A DNA stretch of 64,000 nt from contig NC_030988.1 of the NCBI RefSeq assembly GCF_000149955.1, forward strand, positions 3,647,362 through 3,711,361, in the 5' to 3' direction. The notes under the pieces are model-generated. The model was not told where the DNA came from. It did not search any database and saw only the letters and a program-made list of their open reading frames with translations. Source of the DNA: Fusarium oxysporum f. sp. lycopersici 4287 (lineage: Eukaryota > Ascomycota > Sordariomycetes > Hypocreales > Nectriaceae). This document shows, one piece after another, positions 51,999 through 63,600 of the stretch (its first letter is position 1; each line of letters begins with the position of its first letter). The position numbers and the translations under genes are program-made.

Positions 51999-54904
51999 AT
52001 GATTTTAGAGTACGAAACATTGCTCTCAGATGTATCTCGTCTTTTTGCCTCCCCTCTTCCTTGGTCATGCAATGCAAGTTCAAATGATGCAGAACGCATT
52101 ATAATCGAAGAAACCGGAGCGTTATTGGCGGTATACATGGGAGAGATTCCTATACACCTCGCAAATAAAAACACACTAAGCGATGAAAAGCTTGACAGAA
52201 TTGCCTTGCTGCTGGCAAGTCTTCTCTTGAATCTCGAAAATCTTGTGAACGACGACATACCCCTCTGGAATACAGTACGTGAATTCATATTATTCTCCAA
52301 GTATTGATCTGTAGCCTGGCGCGGTTCTGTTTCAGCAATACATTGTGAAAGAACCTTGGGTAGTACTCTGAGTGCTGACAAGTCTGCCAGTCCACGACGG
52401 AAGTAGCTGTCATGTTCCCAAAGCTCAATGCATTGCGTCTTTCAATCCAACGAGAACCATCTATCGATACCTGCGCTCGATATCTTTCTCTTCACCAACA
52501 ACCCATCAAGTTCAAAGCCACCCGCCGCCGTATTTCGGGTATCCTTGAAGACATTAAAAGGACTACAGGTGATCGCCCTGCAGAGTCAGTTGTCCAGCCA
52601 CCGATGGATGCACCGATAACACCTGTACAATTTCATGAGTCGTTTTATACCTGTACTACTGGGGTACTTGACGCCTTTCAACATCATCTCAAAGTCTGTG
52701 AGCCACGGAGTTCTAATCACAAAGCCTTTCTCCATCTCAAAGGTTCCCCAAATTCCGGCATGGAAGACCAAGGGGACCGGGTAGATATCCTGCTAGCAAT
52801 ATGCAGCCTACAAGAAGCTTGGCAAGAAGTACGATGCGCATTTTTGGGTTGCAAGTAAGTGCCGCCTACGGCCAGGCTTAAAATAAACCTGAGACTGACT
52901 TCCTCCAGGCCTCTCAGCACCCCTCCTGGGGAGCCAGGCTGCATCAGAAGTATTTGTGAAGTTGCTCGTGAGACATACGAATTCGCTGGTGTTGTCGAAG
53001 TCCATGTTTGCGAGCAGCAAATTTTTAATAAGTCGATCGAAGAGACAGGGACGCCATATTCCAACGCAGTCCCTGCTATTACGCTCTCCAATCTAATGGA
53101 CAAGGGTTTATTGGCGAACCGCTACACATTCCCAGAAAAACATAAGCTTGTTCTAGCATTCAACCTCGCCCAGTCTCTGCTCCAACTTTATTGCAGTCAA
53201 TGGATCCAAAAGGACTGGACTGCAGAAGAATTATATTTTTTGTACGAGACTGACAAGAAGAAAGTTCACAATATTCATCAACCATATATCTGCTGCTTCT
53301 TTGACGGGAGGACTTACAAATCCGATATCGAAGACAGCTGGCACAGATATCCCTTTATACTTGCCTTTGGCAAGTTGCTCTTTGAGATAGCCGAAGGCAA
53401 ACCCATTGTGGTTGAAAAATCGAAAGACGGGAGATTCAGCCTTCTCAGGACATTAAACCTACGATTCGAGAAAAGATGCAAAGATTATTTCTCGACGGAC
53501 TATTCTCGGGCCATTCTTGGTTGTCTGAGATTTCAGAAACTATTGCAGGAACTTACAGTTGGTAATGAGCTAATAAAGTGCAGACGTGTTATCCAAAAAG
53601 AGATTGTAGAACCTTTAGGCCGAGAGGTCGCAAGGTTTAACAATGTGACCCCTGGTTCTCAGGACCTGGATTTGAACGAGACATTTTTTCTGGACACAGC
53701 CAACAGCCAAAAGCAAACAGCAAGATCAAAAGACTTGGACAGTTTAGAACACGCCTGTTCTTCTGTCAATGAGGCCCCAAGCCTTCCAATCAGGCTCCTG
53801 CAGTTCAGTGATTATTCGGAAGCTTCGTCGGAAGAGAAGTCTGTTTCCTATTACACCAAAATACTTTGTACGTTTGCTGAGTCCTTATCCTAGAAAGAAC
53901 TTTGCAAGGTCCTTCCTGAAACGATTTGAGGAGTTCAGAACACATCATGTCTCACGATCTGAGCAAGCTCCACGGGTAAAGATCGCGGTTCTAGATACCG
54001 GCTTAAATCTTGATGATCCTAGTATCCGTGCTTTACGGCGTAGGATAGAATGCTGCAATCGATCACGGGAGATCAACAGCTATAGAAATCCGATAAGGGA
54101 AACTCGAAACTTCACGGCAGACTCGGACGCCGATGCAGAAGGCCATGGAACCCGAGTCGCAGGGCTTCTTCTAACAGTCGCACCAGAAGCTGATGTTTAT
54201 GTGGGAAAGATATCTCACAAAATGACGACTGAGGTTTCTGATAGAACGATTCTAGAGGCACGTACCTGAGTTGTATACTGTGATCAAGGACCTACTAACA
54301 CGAAGGGAAGGCTTTTCAATGGGCTATTGGTGATATTGGTGCGGACATTGTTTCCATGTCATTTGGATTTGTCGCAGATCCTGTATGGAAAGGTGACATG
54401 GACCGAGCGATCCGTAGTGCGTATTTGTCGAACAAGCTTTTATTTGCCGCGGCATCCAACTACGGAGCCAACAAGCGTAGAACGTACCCGGCCAACGCAA
54501 CGACAGTCTTCTGCATACACGCGACGGATGGGAACGGAAACAAAAGTGGAATGGACCCTGTTCCTCTTCAAAACAACAACAATTTTACCACGCTAGGGGT
54601 AGCGGTGCCGTGTGGCTATACAGATGGAAAGGAGAACTTTCTCAGCGGGTCATCTTACTCGACCCCCATTGCGGTAGGAATTGCTGCAAACATATTGGAC
54701 CAGGCGGGAGTATTGCAAAGAAATGGAGTGTTAGATGTCGATCAGCGTAAGAAGCTTTACGGCTACGACGGCATGAAAGGAGTCTTCGAACTTATGGCAT
54801 GTCAGACGGACCGTTATGATTACCTGGCACCTTGGAATCTTTGGCATGGGGCCGCGGATTCGGATACAGTATGGGCTAAGATCAAGGAAGTACTTAGGAA
54901 ATAA
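51999..54904 (+). CDS. Subtilisin-like (S8) protease with DUF7580-like N-terminal region
   Basis: Five predicted exons, 51999-52274, 52391-52854, 52909-53838, 53894-54261 and 54306-54904, agree in phase and give ~878 aa; the start is the least certain. The region around residues 300-450 (LAFNLAQSLLQLYCSQWIQK, PYICCFFDGR, WHRYPFILAFGKLLFEIAEG) fits DUF7580, frequent in fungal cell-death-type proteins. From ~585 comes the S8 domain: VAVLDTG-type KIAVLDTGLN (Asp), EGHGTRVAGLL (His), DIVSMSFGF, AAASNYG (oxyanion Asn) and LSGSSYSTPIAVGIAA (Ser), so the triad is complete. There is no signal peptide, so it is intracellular. It ends 100 bp from the convergent gasdermin-like gene. By analogy with Podospora HET-Q2 it may cleave that protein; this is inferred. 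Confidence 0.87.
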
Positions 54905-55003
54905 ACTATCAATCGATCTCAAATCAAACGTGGTTGTCTTCAGGTGGGAAATTTCTGAATTGAAAGCTATGGATAGCCCAGGATCGCTTCAGACTTTCTG
55001 CAT

Positions 55004-55858
55004 TCATGCAAGAATAATCCATCTAGACTCAGCTTCATCCTCAAAAGACGTTCCATCAACCACTACCATCTCATCGTCGAAGTCATCCAAAGCAACCTCG
55101 CATCTAATGTCATCGCTCAGATCCAGCTCAGGAGTCTCATCCTCCTTGAGGACCTGGGAACCATCTTGCATGGTAGCGCCCTTTACTTCCACCTTGTGTT
55201 TGACTTCTCCAGACTTATATGTGATCTTACGCAACCGCAATGCCACAACACAGTCATCGCCTCGCTCGAACGAAAACCCCTGTGCTTTCGTAGAGTGGGT
55301 ACCCATCTCAAGTCCGCCTGAAGCTGGATTCCCAGGGTGCCCAGCTCCAGTAGACATGTCAAAACCACGCCGCTCTTGATGGGAAGATTGCACAGATACT
55401 TCTCGGCCGACTTTGATACCGGTGATCATGTACACCGGTAGAGCAAATCTCGCCGATCGCATGAAGGACCTTATCACAGGCACAGTCATGCTTGAGCGGA
55501 TGTAGTCATCGGTCGGGTTGAAAAACATTGTTTCGAGGGAACCGAAGCTGTAAACCGTGTCATCGTCGAGTTCAGTATTGACCCCCGCATTTGCGCCAAC
55601 ACCAAGGACTGTAGAGAGAAACTTAGCCCAGATGCCAAATTTCCCACTGAATAACTCTTTACGTGTAGCGGTAAAGCCTTCCATTTTGTGCGGCCCATAG
55701 ATCTCATCTGACGAGATCTTCAGGCGTTGTGTTGGGCCAGCGTTCAGCGGGTTCAAAGTTGTTGGATTATCCAAGATGTGGCCGAGATCAACTGGGCCAT
55801 ATGGAGGTGGCGGGGTGGTGAGATCGGAAACAAGGATGTAAGTGTTCTTGGTCGCCAT
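55004..55858 (-). CDS. Gasdermin-like pore-forming cell-death protein
   Basis: A 284-aa single-exon frame from MATKNTYILVSDL. The ORF opens 25 codons earlier, but this Met fits the family start. Landmarks: DLGHILDNPTTLNPL near the N-terminus, GIWAKFLSTVLGVGANAGVN, LETMFFNPTDDYIRSSM, LPVYMITGIKVGREVSVQSS, and FSFERGDDCVVALRLRKITY, after which an acidic C-terminal tail of ~60 residues ends ESRWIILA. This order and length match fungal gasdermin homologues (RCD-1, HET-Q1), known to form membrane pores and kill the cell; HET-Q1 is ~280 aa and freed by removal of its C-terminus by a subtilisin-like protease. No break is seen. Identification is by motif recall, not by search. Confidence 0.8.
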   Translation of the reverse strand: MATKNTYILVSDLTTPPPPYGPVDLGHILDNPTTLNPLNAGPTQRLKISSDEIYGPHKMEGFTATRKELFSGKFGIWAKFLSTVLGVGANAGVNTELDDDTVYSFGSLETMFFNPTDDYIRSSMTVPVIRSFMRSARFALPVYMITGIKVGREVSVQSSHQERRGFDMSTGAGHPGNPASGGLEMGTHSTKAQGFSFERGDDCVVALRLRKITYKSGEVKHKVEVKGATMQDGSQVLKEDETPELDLSDDIRCEVALDDFDDEMVVVDGTSFEDEAESRWIILA

Positions 55859-56519
55859 TGTGCAACTCTTGCCTATGTCCCAACCTATATCTAGACAATG
55901 GAAATGCCACGTACTCTGTATTGAAAAGGCCATGAGCTTTTTTCAGCTCCGCAGATGCGGCTGTATGCACGTGCTCTGGAACTACTGAAGCATCCAAAGT
56001 ACCTCGACTTTTCAATGCAAAGCCAAGGCGGGGCGCCTCGGCGGTAAGGAATGCACTTCCCAAGCCTCATCACATTGTCTTGGCTTGCAGGCTTCGCCTC
56101 CTGCGAATCATTGACCGAAGTCTCGTCTCAGTGGCGGGGGTCAGTTCCACTCAGCGAGACATAGTACGCGCCATACTCCGAATTAATAATTAGTTTTAGC
56201 ATTTATGTATCTCTTTGAGCGGCACAAGGCATCCACAAAGTCACGACAGGGGCGAGGGGCCAATCAAAATGACCGCAACGGGTGGTACCTTCGCACACAC
56301 CTAAATTAGTGTGTGATATAAGTACCAGCAGTAGCATTGTTACAAATCGCTACATCACATACTTTACAACCGTACCTGCTTACTGGACCTCGCGAATTTC
56401 CTGAAATAGGCTGTAAATAGCCTCCTTTCCCTTCCTTTTTTTAAAAGGTCGTGGCTGCCCTTGCCGAAAGCCCTTGCAAGCTAGGCAAGGGCTTGAGCTG
56501 CCCCTGCCTCTGTAGACAT
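55859..56519. promoter_or_regulatory. Upstream region of the gasdermin-like gene
   Basis: This noncoding 5' region contains a possible hairpin AAGCCCTTGC/GCAAGGGCTT at 56468-56494. No TATA-like element is clear enough to name. No other gene is seen. Confidence 0.35.
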
Positions 56520-56544
56520 GATTGATATCTCAGAGATATCAATC
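56520..56544. repeat. Perfect palindrome (12-bp arms)
   Basis: GATTGATATCTC and GAGATATCAATC are exact inverted copies around a central A. It lies ~660 bp upstream of the gasdermin-like start, between genes. It could be a protein-binding site or a transposon footprint; nothing decides. Confidence 0.6.
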
Positions 56545-56664
56545 AGCATTGCCGATTGATCTCTTCGTACCTAAGCTAATGACCACCTGCAGCAGAAGGC
56601 TTTATTATGAGAATTGACAGTCTTGATTCATCAGCCGCACCAATTAAAGAGTCTTCCGATGGCT

Positions 56665-57225
56665 TTATTCCTACAGGATCATCAGTAGGCTCTTCCATTC
56701 CGAGGTTGAGTAATGATGGGCTGACAGGGTGATCTCCAGATGATCAAGGCAGCACAATTTACCACTGAGTTTCCACTTCCACTCGCCGCTAAAGGATCTA
56801 CACCGGGGCGGGCCGATCTTGACTAAACGAGTTCTAATATTGCGAGGTTGGCTTTTTAACTCCCCAACCATTAGCTTCTAGCGTATAATACTATCATAAC
56901 CGAGGGGCGCTAGATGACAACTGGCATACAGCCGCATTTATCCGCCCTGTCATCGAGCTTGTTGCCTGCTGTCCGTCCCACATGTCTTACTACCCCGCTT
57001 GATCAAGGAAAGGACAGTCAACATTCAAGGCTTGAGTGCAAACTTCATGGATGGCCTTTTGTCGACGTTGGTCGAGAATATGCAATCACTCCACTTTCAG
57101 ATGTCCCGATGCAACCAACAATTGCACTGTCATGAAGCACACTGTCATTGCTGTACTTACGGCAAAGGAGAGAAGAGACAATATGGTGATTGGTCAAAAA
57201 CAGGAAACGTAGTGCATCTCTTAGG
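56665..57225 (-). repeat. Dispersed subtelomeric repeat, copy D, with part of the palindrome repeat
   Basis: The reverse complement of copy A is clear over ~550 bp (GTAGTAAGACATGTGGGACG, GGCAACAAGCTCGATG, GATCATCTGGAGATCACCCT). Beyond it, 57180-57225 read on the minus strand gives ACGTTTCCTGTTTTTGACCAATCACC-type sequence, the middle of the triple-palindrome repeat. This links the two repeats as neighbours here as at 24360-25225. Confidence 0.8.
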
Positions 57226-57517
57226 GCACGGACCATCAAATCGTGTATCAGGACCTGATACCGAGGGTAATTGGTACAGTAGGGTAAAGAGAGGTAGGCA
57301 TGACGGGATCCGGATCTGACTATTGTTGCTTATAGTATAATCGTAGGGTATAGGACCTGGCGAGCCCCAGGTGGTACTGTTAATAGAGCTAAATCAGAGA
57401 AGAGGAAATAAAAGAGAAAGAGAAATCGGGGGGTAAATAAAACTGTAATGACATTATCTGAAATAAGCAATTATGGATAACCAAGCAACGTGCACGGGCC
57501 AGTTGCGTTGTATCCTG
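57226..57517. repeat. Repeat-derived junction
   Basis: 57268-57300 (GGTAATTGGTACAGTAGGGT) resembles the 2008-2086 repeat reversed. 57483-57545 matches 39705-39770 and 40610-40650 in reverse (CGTGCACGGGCCAGTTGCGT ... CATGTTAC). No gene. Confidence 0.5.
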
Positions 57518-58507
57518 TCATGTTACCGCCACGACTGCGTACAGTAGGGTGCGGCCTGTGTGACGGACTGTGTTCTCGCAGCGATCTATCACCAAGTCTA
57601 ATGCCCTCATGGTACACGATATTTTCTGTTCATCCACGTAGGAGCTCCTAATACACAAATCCCCTTGCTGGCACCCTTGTGCCATAACATAGTCTGACAT
57701 CAATGAATGTCGATCTGGTAACCGCGTCATTGCTCGTAGGATATCACGTCGAGCGTTCTCAAAGATGACCCGCCATTGAGTTCTCTCTGGCCATAGGCCG
57801 GTAGATGCAAGAGCATCGCTGCCCAAGTCCTTGGCACTCATGCGTGGCTGATTCATCTGGTCAAAAAAATTCTCCTCTCGCTCTAATACATCACTTAGAT
57901 GGGCGCGCGCCTCACAGTTCAGGCTTCGGACGTCTTTGCTCAAATCAGGCCGAGATGACTTTGCGAGTCTTGCTCCCTTCTTCGATTTTTTAGTTTCTTG
58001 AAGGACCTCGAACCATCTGCTACCTTCCCGAGAAGGAAAGAACCGTTGACAGGCGACGCCCTCGATCCATGGTAACTCAGCAGCCGGCTCCAGACCTGAT
58101 ATTGGCCTTCCTCTCTCTCGTGGGTTTTTCCAGAGGTGCTCCTTCATACAATGGAGCCTCATCTTTTGGGCTTGGCGGAACATACAGCCACATTTCCGGC
58201 ACTTCCGTCCGTCCAATCTCGGTGCAGCAAGGCAAGAAATCGGTTCAATCGGTATGTATGGTAATTGAAGTTTAGCCTGGTTTTGGAGAAGATTTGGGAT
58301 TGCGTTGACCTGCTCGACCAACTTGCGCCGGCACTCCAGAGCAATGTCATTGTGTTTTGTCCTGAGGTGTGTGTTAACCTCGTTAGGGAGGGTTGCAAAT
58401 CCGCATAACTCGCACACTAAAAGTTGATATTCTGGAAGAATAACGAATGGGTAGATTGGGTTGGACGATTGAGACTGCTTACTAGGGTCCATTGTCTTCA
58501 TTAGCAA
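57518..58507 (-). pseudogene. OrsD-family gene, N-terminal half (3'-truncated)
   Basis: The frame (329 aa) starts MLMKTMDPSKQSQSSNP and carries both fingers: LLVCELCGFATLPNEVNTHL ... KH and CRKCGCMFRQAQKMRLHCMKE. It continues GVACQRFFPSREGSRWFEVL and NARRDILRAMTRLP, then RALDLVIDRCENTVRHTGRT, which aligns with 63560-63450. It ends LLYAVVAVT within a repeat also present at 39700-39735, so a transposon-derived junction removed the rest. The start looks genuine because the fingers follow at the usual distance. Confidence 0.7.
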
Positions 58508-58830
58508 GAAACTTATTTTACTGCGATTAGGTATATGCTTCCCTATATCTCGGTCTTGGTTAAGGGAAAGATCTCTATAAACTATTTAAGAAGATTATTG
58601 CTAGTAAATGTACACTGTGAATTACGCGTACTCGCGCCCTCTCACCAACTACGTGTCTTGTGATTAATTTAATTGACCCTGGTCTAAATGAAGTCTACCC
58701 CTAGCATAAATGAAGTTTACCCCCTGTGAAACTCAAGCCTACTCCCTGTCAGGTGGGTCTAGAAATTAAATTCTACTCCCCTGTAAAAATCAATTCTACC
58801 CTGGGTTGTTTGGCATAAAACAAATGAATT
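58508..58830. other. Noncoding stretch with GAATTCTAC-type inverted motifs
   Basis: Repeated AATGAAGT[CT]TACCCC units lie at 58686-58730. AAATCAATTCTACCC (58787) and GAATTCTACGTAGAATTGATTTT (58827) face each other, like the end of a small inverted-repeat element. No gene. Confidence 0.4.
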
Positions 58831-59991
58831 CTACGTAGAATTGATTTTGGTATGGTGCACTAGGCTTGGGCTATTCTTCTCTGCTTCCTCCTGGCTTTGT
58901 CCCTGTTGCATCTTTTGCTTGATAGTTTTGGCTCGTTGGTCTACAGCGTATTTGATGATACAGAGACGAGAGATGGCCATAATGGCAGAAAGCTTTGGCG
59001 TGAAACCCTCATAGCCCTCCCACGTACCGTCTGCCCGCACACTAAGAACAGTCAAGAAGCTGACAAGAACGCTGTCATACTCCGTGTCCTTAGTGAAATG
59101 GTCAAGAACAGAGATATATAGCTCGAGAACGGCAGTTTCTAGTAGATCAAGAAGTCTGACAATCTCGGGCGCTTCTGGATCACCCCCATTTTCTTTCCAA
59201 GCGTCAGTCAAGTCATCTGCGTGTTCCATCGTGGCATCGTAAGCTCTCTGTTGCCGTGTGCTGAGTTTGAACGGTGGTCTATCGGCTTTATTCTCAAAAG
59301 ACATGCATCGGACAATGTAAGCAAGTAGCTGCTTGACCACAAGTGCATACCTCCTCTGTGTCTCGGGCTTGAACCGGAAATGGAATGGCTTTGTCCTCTC
59401 TTTCATCAGTTCTTTGCGATTGACCTCAAATAGAGCGTTCCAAGATACAATATCTGGTGTAATGACGGCCTTGGCATGGTTAACCAGCCGATCGAATGCG
59501 ATGTGTATGAAGCGCAGTTGAGCATCGTCTGACTTGTCTGGATCATCCGGATCCACTTCGTATTCCATAGCAATCAAGCCCCTCAAGAAGTCCTTTTTCC
59601 CACTAAAATCCTTCAAGTGGACAGCAGAACCAAGCCGGCGAAGCCACGGATTCGGCGCAGTAAAGTCATTCTCCTCATCGATACGCTCCGCTTCTCGACT
59701 TCGAATATCTTTACCCTTGCTCTGGAACGCATCAATGGCCCTCTGGAGTGCGGCTTGTGACTCGTTATCTTGGGCCCTTGATTATTCGAGATTCAGCCCT
59801 CTTGCCACCTCAAATAGCTCGCTTCCCGGCCCACTAGAGAATAGTCGTTGATAACAGACTCCTGTTCTCCACGGACTGTTACTCCTTTCTTCATCTGTCA
59901 TGGCAGCTGAGCGACGTCCACCTTTAAGTTCCATGTCCCAATCATGCTTAACCCTGAGATGTTCTCGAATCCGCCTCAACTCTGCGCCCAC
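58831..59991 (-). pseudogene. OrsD-family gene, central fragment with stop
   Basis: Two frames: 59991-59782 with RRIREHLRVKHDW (end of a finger) and WRTGVCYQRLFSSGPGSELF, then a stop; and up to 59616-58831 with NPWLRRLGSAVHLKDFSGKK just upstream of the reported Met, then VSWNALFEVNRKELMKERTK and YEGFTPKLSAIMAISRLCII. This is the central region that follows the fingers in telomere-linked OrsD/helicase proteins. The stop near 59781 and the missing C-terminal half show it is dead. Confidence 0.65.
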
Positions 59992-60556
59992 ATATGGGCA
60001 ATTGGGCCGAGACGACGTGCTTCGCTCTGGGATAAACTCACAAGGAAATAGACTGTAAAAGAATAGGTAAAGCAGCAGTTTTACCGAACTCCTAATAGAC
60101 GAGCCTAGAATACTGAAGAAGGATTTTTCTGAGACCCTGAATGCACTCTAGTTACGTAAAACCCTTTAACGTGGTTGATAAGCGAGCGACGCAGACAAGT
60201 AAGCGACGCACTACCTTATATACCTTAAAATCCAGTTTTTAAAAGCTTATAAAAAACTTAAATTAAGTCTATAATAGCTATAATTTTAATAGCTTATATG
60301 TAAGTCTTAAATTAAGTTATACTATTTTTCTTAAACTTTTTAAAAAATTATTTATAGCTATAAACTTAAAAATCTATTTACACTGTAAAATACACTGTAT
60401 TTTAAGTTTTTCTATATAAAATAAAATAGAAAAGAATATTAAAAAAATATATTTTAATACAGCTAACTATACTCTTTTATAAAATATTTTTATTAGATTT
60501 TTAGCTATTTTATTTAAGGTAAAAATCCCTATAGAGTAAGCTATTTTTAGCCGTAC
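59992..60556. other. AT-rich tract beside an assembly gap
   Basis: 60130-60556 is visibly AT-rich with TTAAATTAAG/TTAAGTTTTT runs, as in RIP-mutated repeats. 60175-60215 contains GATAAGCGAGCGACGCAGAC and AAGTAAGCGACGCAC, like the terminal repeat at 39538. N fill at 60557-60674. Confidence 0.6.
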
Positions 60557-60674
60557 NNNNNNNNNNNNNNNNNNNNNNNNNNNNNNNNNNNNNNNNNNNN
60601 NNNNNNNNNNNNNNNNNNNNNNNNNNNNNNNNNNNNNNNNNNNNNNNNNNNNNNNNNNNNNNNNNNNNNNNNNN
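60557..60674. other. Assembly gap (118 N)
   Basis: Unknown bases. The gap sits where the OrsD-type gene at 60680-61930 runs into AT-rich DNA; its real length is unknown. Confidence 0.95.
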
Positions 60675-60679
60675 CATGA

Positions 60680-63600
60680 ACTTTTTTGACCGCCTCTAAA
60701 CATGCGCTGATAGGTAACATCATTTCTCCACAGGTGTGATTGTTGGTCTAGCCTGCTTAAGTCTACTGGGTTACCCCTCTCCAGAACATCACTATGTTCT
60801 TGCCGGTAGTGCTCTCGTATCCGGCGAAGATCTCGTCCAATGTAACGACAGGAATTGCAGCCTAGCCCATTATGCAGCGGCGGCTCGAGATACGGTACTG
60901 GCTCTGCCTCCGGAGGTGGAAACTTCCAGTGCTGTAAGTCATCTGTATCCTTGAGTATGTTCAGTATCTCCAGGATCTGGTTACTAATGTTCCGGCGTTC
61001 TTTAAGTGTAAGATGCTGACGGTGCAGGGGATCGACAAGATGTGCCTTTACCTGTCTAGCCAGGATAGCTGTCTTGCAATCCAGGCATATAACTAGGTTT
61101 AATTCGACGACGTGGACGAACGGCCCGATTCTGAGCGGTGCATCGTCGCTTATGGGCTCGGCTGCCTTATCATCTCCCTCAGGTGACGGTCTGGACATAT
61201 AGTCACAGGTAAACGAGTTGACGTCTTCTTCGATTCCAATAACCAGTGATTCTTCGCTACTAGGCTGTGCTATTGCTTCAGTCGACATAGTACCGCGCAC
61301 AGACGACAAATCAGGTATCAATCGCAGTCGCTTGTTATTCGAAGGCGATTCCTCTAAATCTGATATGAAAGGCCGCTTTTGAGATAGTGTAAGGCTATGA
61401 TGAGTGCTTGCGTAGTTCAACTGGGCGCGATCGGCCTCAATGGGGATAGACCTGGGCTCACCACTTTTATCACATCCCCATAAGAAGTTTTGCCAGCTTG
61501 CCGACACTCGTTCATAAGCTCGGAGCAGCGCCGGCTGAAGATGATCTGGATAGGCGCCGTCGAGACCGTAGGTTGTATGCCGCTGCATAGGCCTGTGTCC
61601 GCTCTGCCATGCATAAGCCACTTCATGCCCCGCCGTCCCGGTCGTATCACCAAATCTATTGAAGCGTGCAACAGCGGCATGAACATGGCGTTCCGTGATA
61701 GCAATTGAGATTTGACGGTACATCTGGACCCCGATGCCGAATGGGATACCAGTGGCAGCACTACAATGCCGCCGAAGCTCCTTGGTGAATGTTGAGGCGG
61801 TCCAAGGTGTTGGTTTTTGGCCTACCTGGGAGAGTGGGGAGAAGAGAAGTGCGTTGGTATGCTCGATATGAAAACATTCACGCAAGATTGATATTGCCAC
61901 TGGCCGTATATAGACGAGATACTGGAACATAAGCCGAGAGACAGGTTTGGAAAAGAAGCGGATGACATAAAACTCGTTGTTAGTGGCCCAGACGAGCCCT
62001 GTGGTGCCTAGTTATGGAGCACATTTTTGCACCCCATAAGCCAATACCTCGCTCTCTTGAAGCAGTATTGAAACACTCTAGCGTCAACAGCTCCGTAATC
62101 CGTGCGCACTGGCCGCCGTCAAAGTTACAAAGCACTATTAGTCCCTTCAAGTGATCATCGTGAGCTTCCAAATATGCGCGAGCGGCTTTGGCATCCCGGG
62201 TACTCTGGTTTTGACCCTGTTCTTGGAGCAGACCGTCGACCGGGGATATGCATGCTCTCAGTAGTAACTCGGGGTAGGCATCTGTTAGCTGATTGACGGG
62301 ATCGGATACGAAGGAGTAGCCCGGTGTTGTCGTTGATAGATTATCTCGAATCAGCGACAAATCGAGGTGAGTAGGCTCCCAGTCATACATCAAACGGGAA
62401 CACGATGCTGTGACTGAGCGCAGCACTTTACAAGCCAGGCCACGAAAGTCCACCATCGAAAGTCGTTGGTTGCCATTCCAGGACAGTACCTCGCCGTCAT
62501 CGCTCCAATGGAATCGGAAAGTGGACCCTTGAGACCGCCGAAGAGCGTTGCCGTAAGACAAGAGACTCAAGAATTCGCCCATGGGCGATAACGTGCCATC
62601 ACACATGTACTCGCGCCGGGCCGCATTGAGCCTTCGCAGCAGCCCGTGACGCGGTGGGCGTGCAATACCACCGTAGATACGTGAGAAATGAGGCAGCACG
62701 GCTTCGAGAAAGACCAACCGAGAACAGTATATAAGTCTCGCTAGGATAGGGGTGAACCGGTGAGGCTGGAGGTATTCGTTGCCGTTAGGGGTTGACAGCC
62801 CGCGTACAGCACTGAAGTACACTAGCATCGTCGAGCTCGCGAGCCCACCTTCAAAGTCCTCGGCGATAGCAAAGTAACAAAAGCGCAGTAAGACGTCGGC
62901 CGCGGGGTCTTGGGAGAGTTGCTCCTGGTTGTCCAAAGACCAAGCGGAAGTCGACTCGGCGTCAGAGAGATCATCTGCTTCTATAGCCACACTACTCTGG
63001 CTGTCATATTTCGATGTATCGTGTCCATCACTCTCCTCACATTCACTTTCATCCTCGCCTTCATCCTCTTCACCACCATAATCATCATCATCATTCTCCT
63101 CTTCTTCACCCCCATCATCTCCACTCTCATGATCATTCATACTCTGTCCTCAATCCTGGTTATCTGTACGGTCCATATCAGCAGGCTCCTCAGACTGCCA
63201 GACACCATCCACCCAGAGCTCACGAAGAGCTCTAAACTGATGTCTGTTCAACCCTCGCCCTGTAATTGCCCGCATAGTTGTCGGTAATAGTCGGGACAGT
63301 CGAAGCCAGAAGCAGATAAAGCGCTTTAGTTCCTTCCGGTAGACCTTCTCAGAAGACGGCTTTGCCACCAGCTCGAAGGGCGCTTTGTAGGGGCGGTCTG
63401 GGAACCTGGAACGAAGCCATCTTCTCAGGCATACATCGGTCCTCCGAACGGTCTCGCCGCATTGGTCGAGGAGGCGATCAAGCGCTACCATCATCGATGC
63501 CAATTTTCGTTCGTCTCGCGCTAGGCTATAGATTACTTCTTCTCCCTGGATACCCAGGGGCATAGGCTGGTTGGTCCTACAATTAGGTAACTCCGTAAGC

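Noticed and set aside
55859..55933. Earlier Met at 55933 as the gasdermin-like start
   Set aside because: The extra 25 residues have no family-like sequence, while MATKNTYILVSDL fits the usual start.
62910..63287. Plus-strand frame with hydrophobic Ile/Leu runs (possible membrane protein)
   Set aside because: It is antisense to the acidic D/E tract of the OrsD-family gene; the hydrophobic run is a by-product of GAA/GAT codons.
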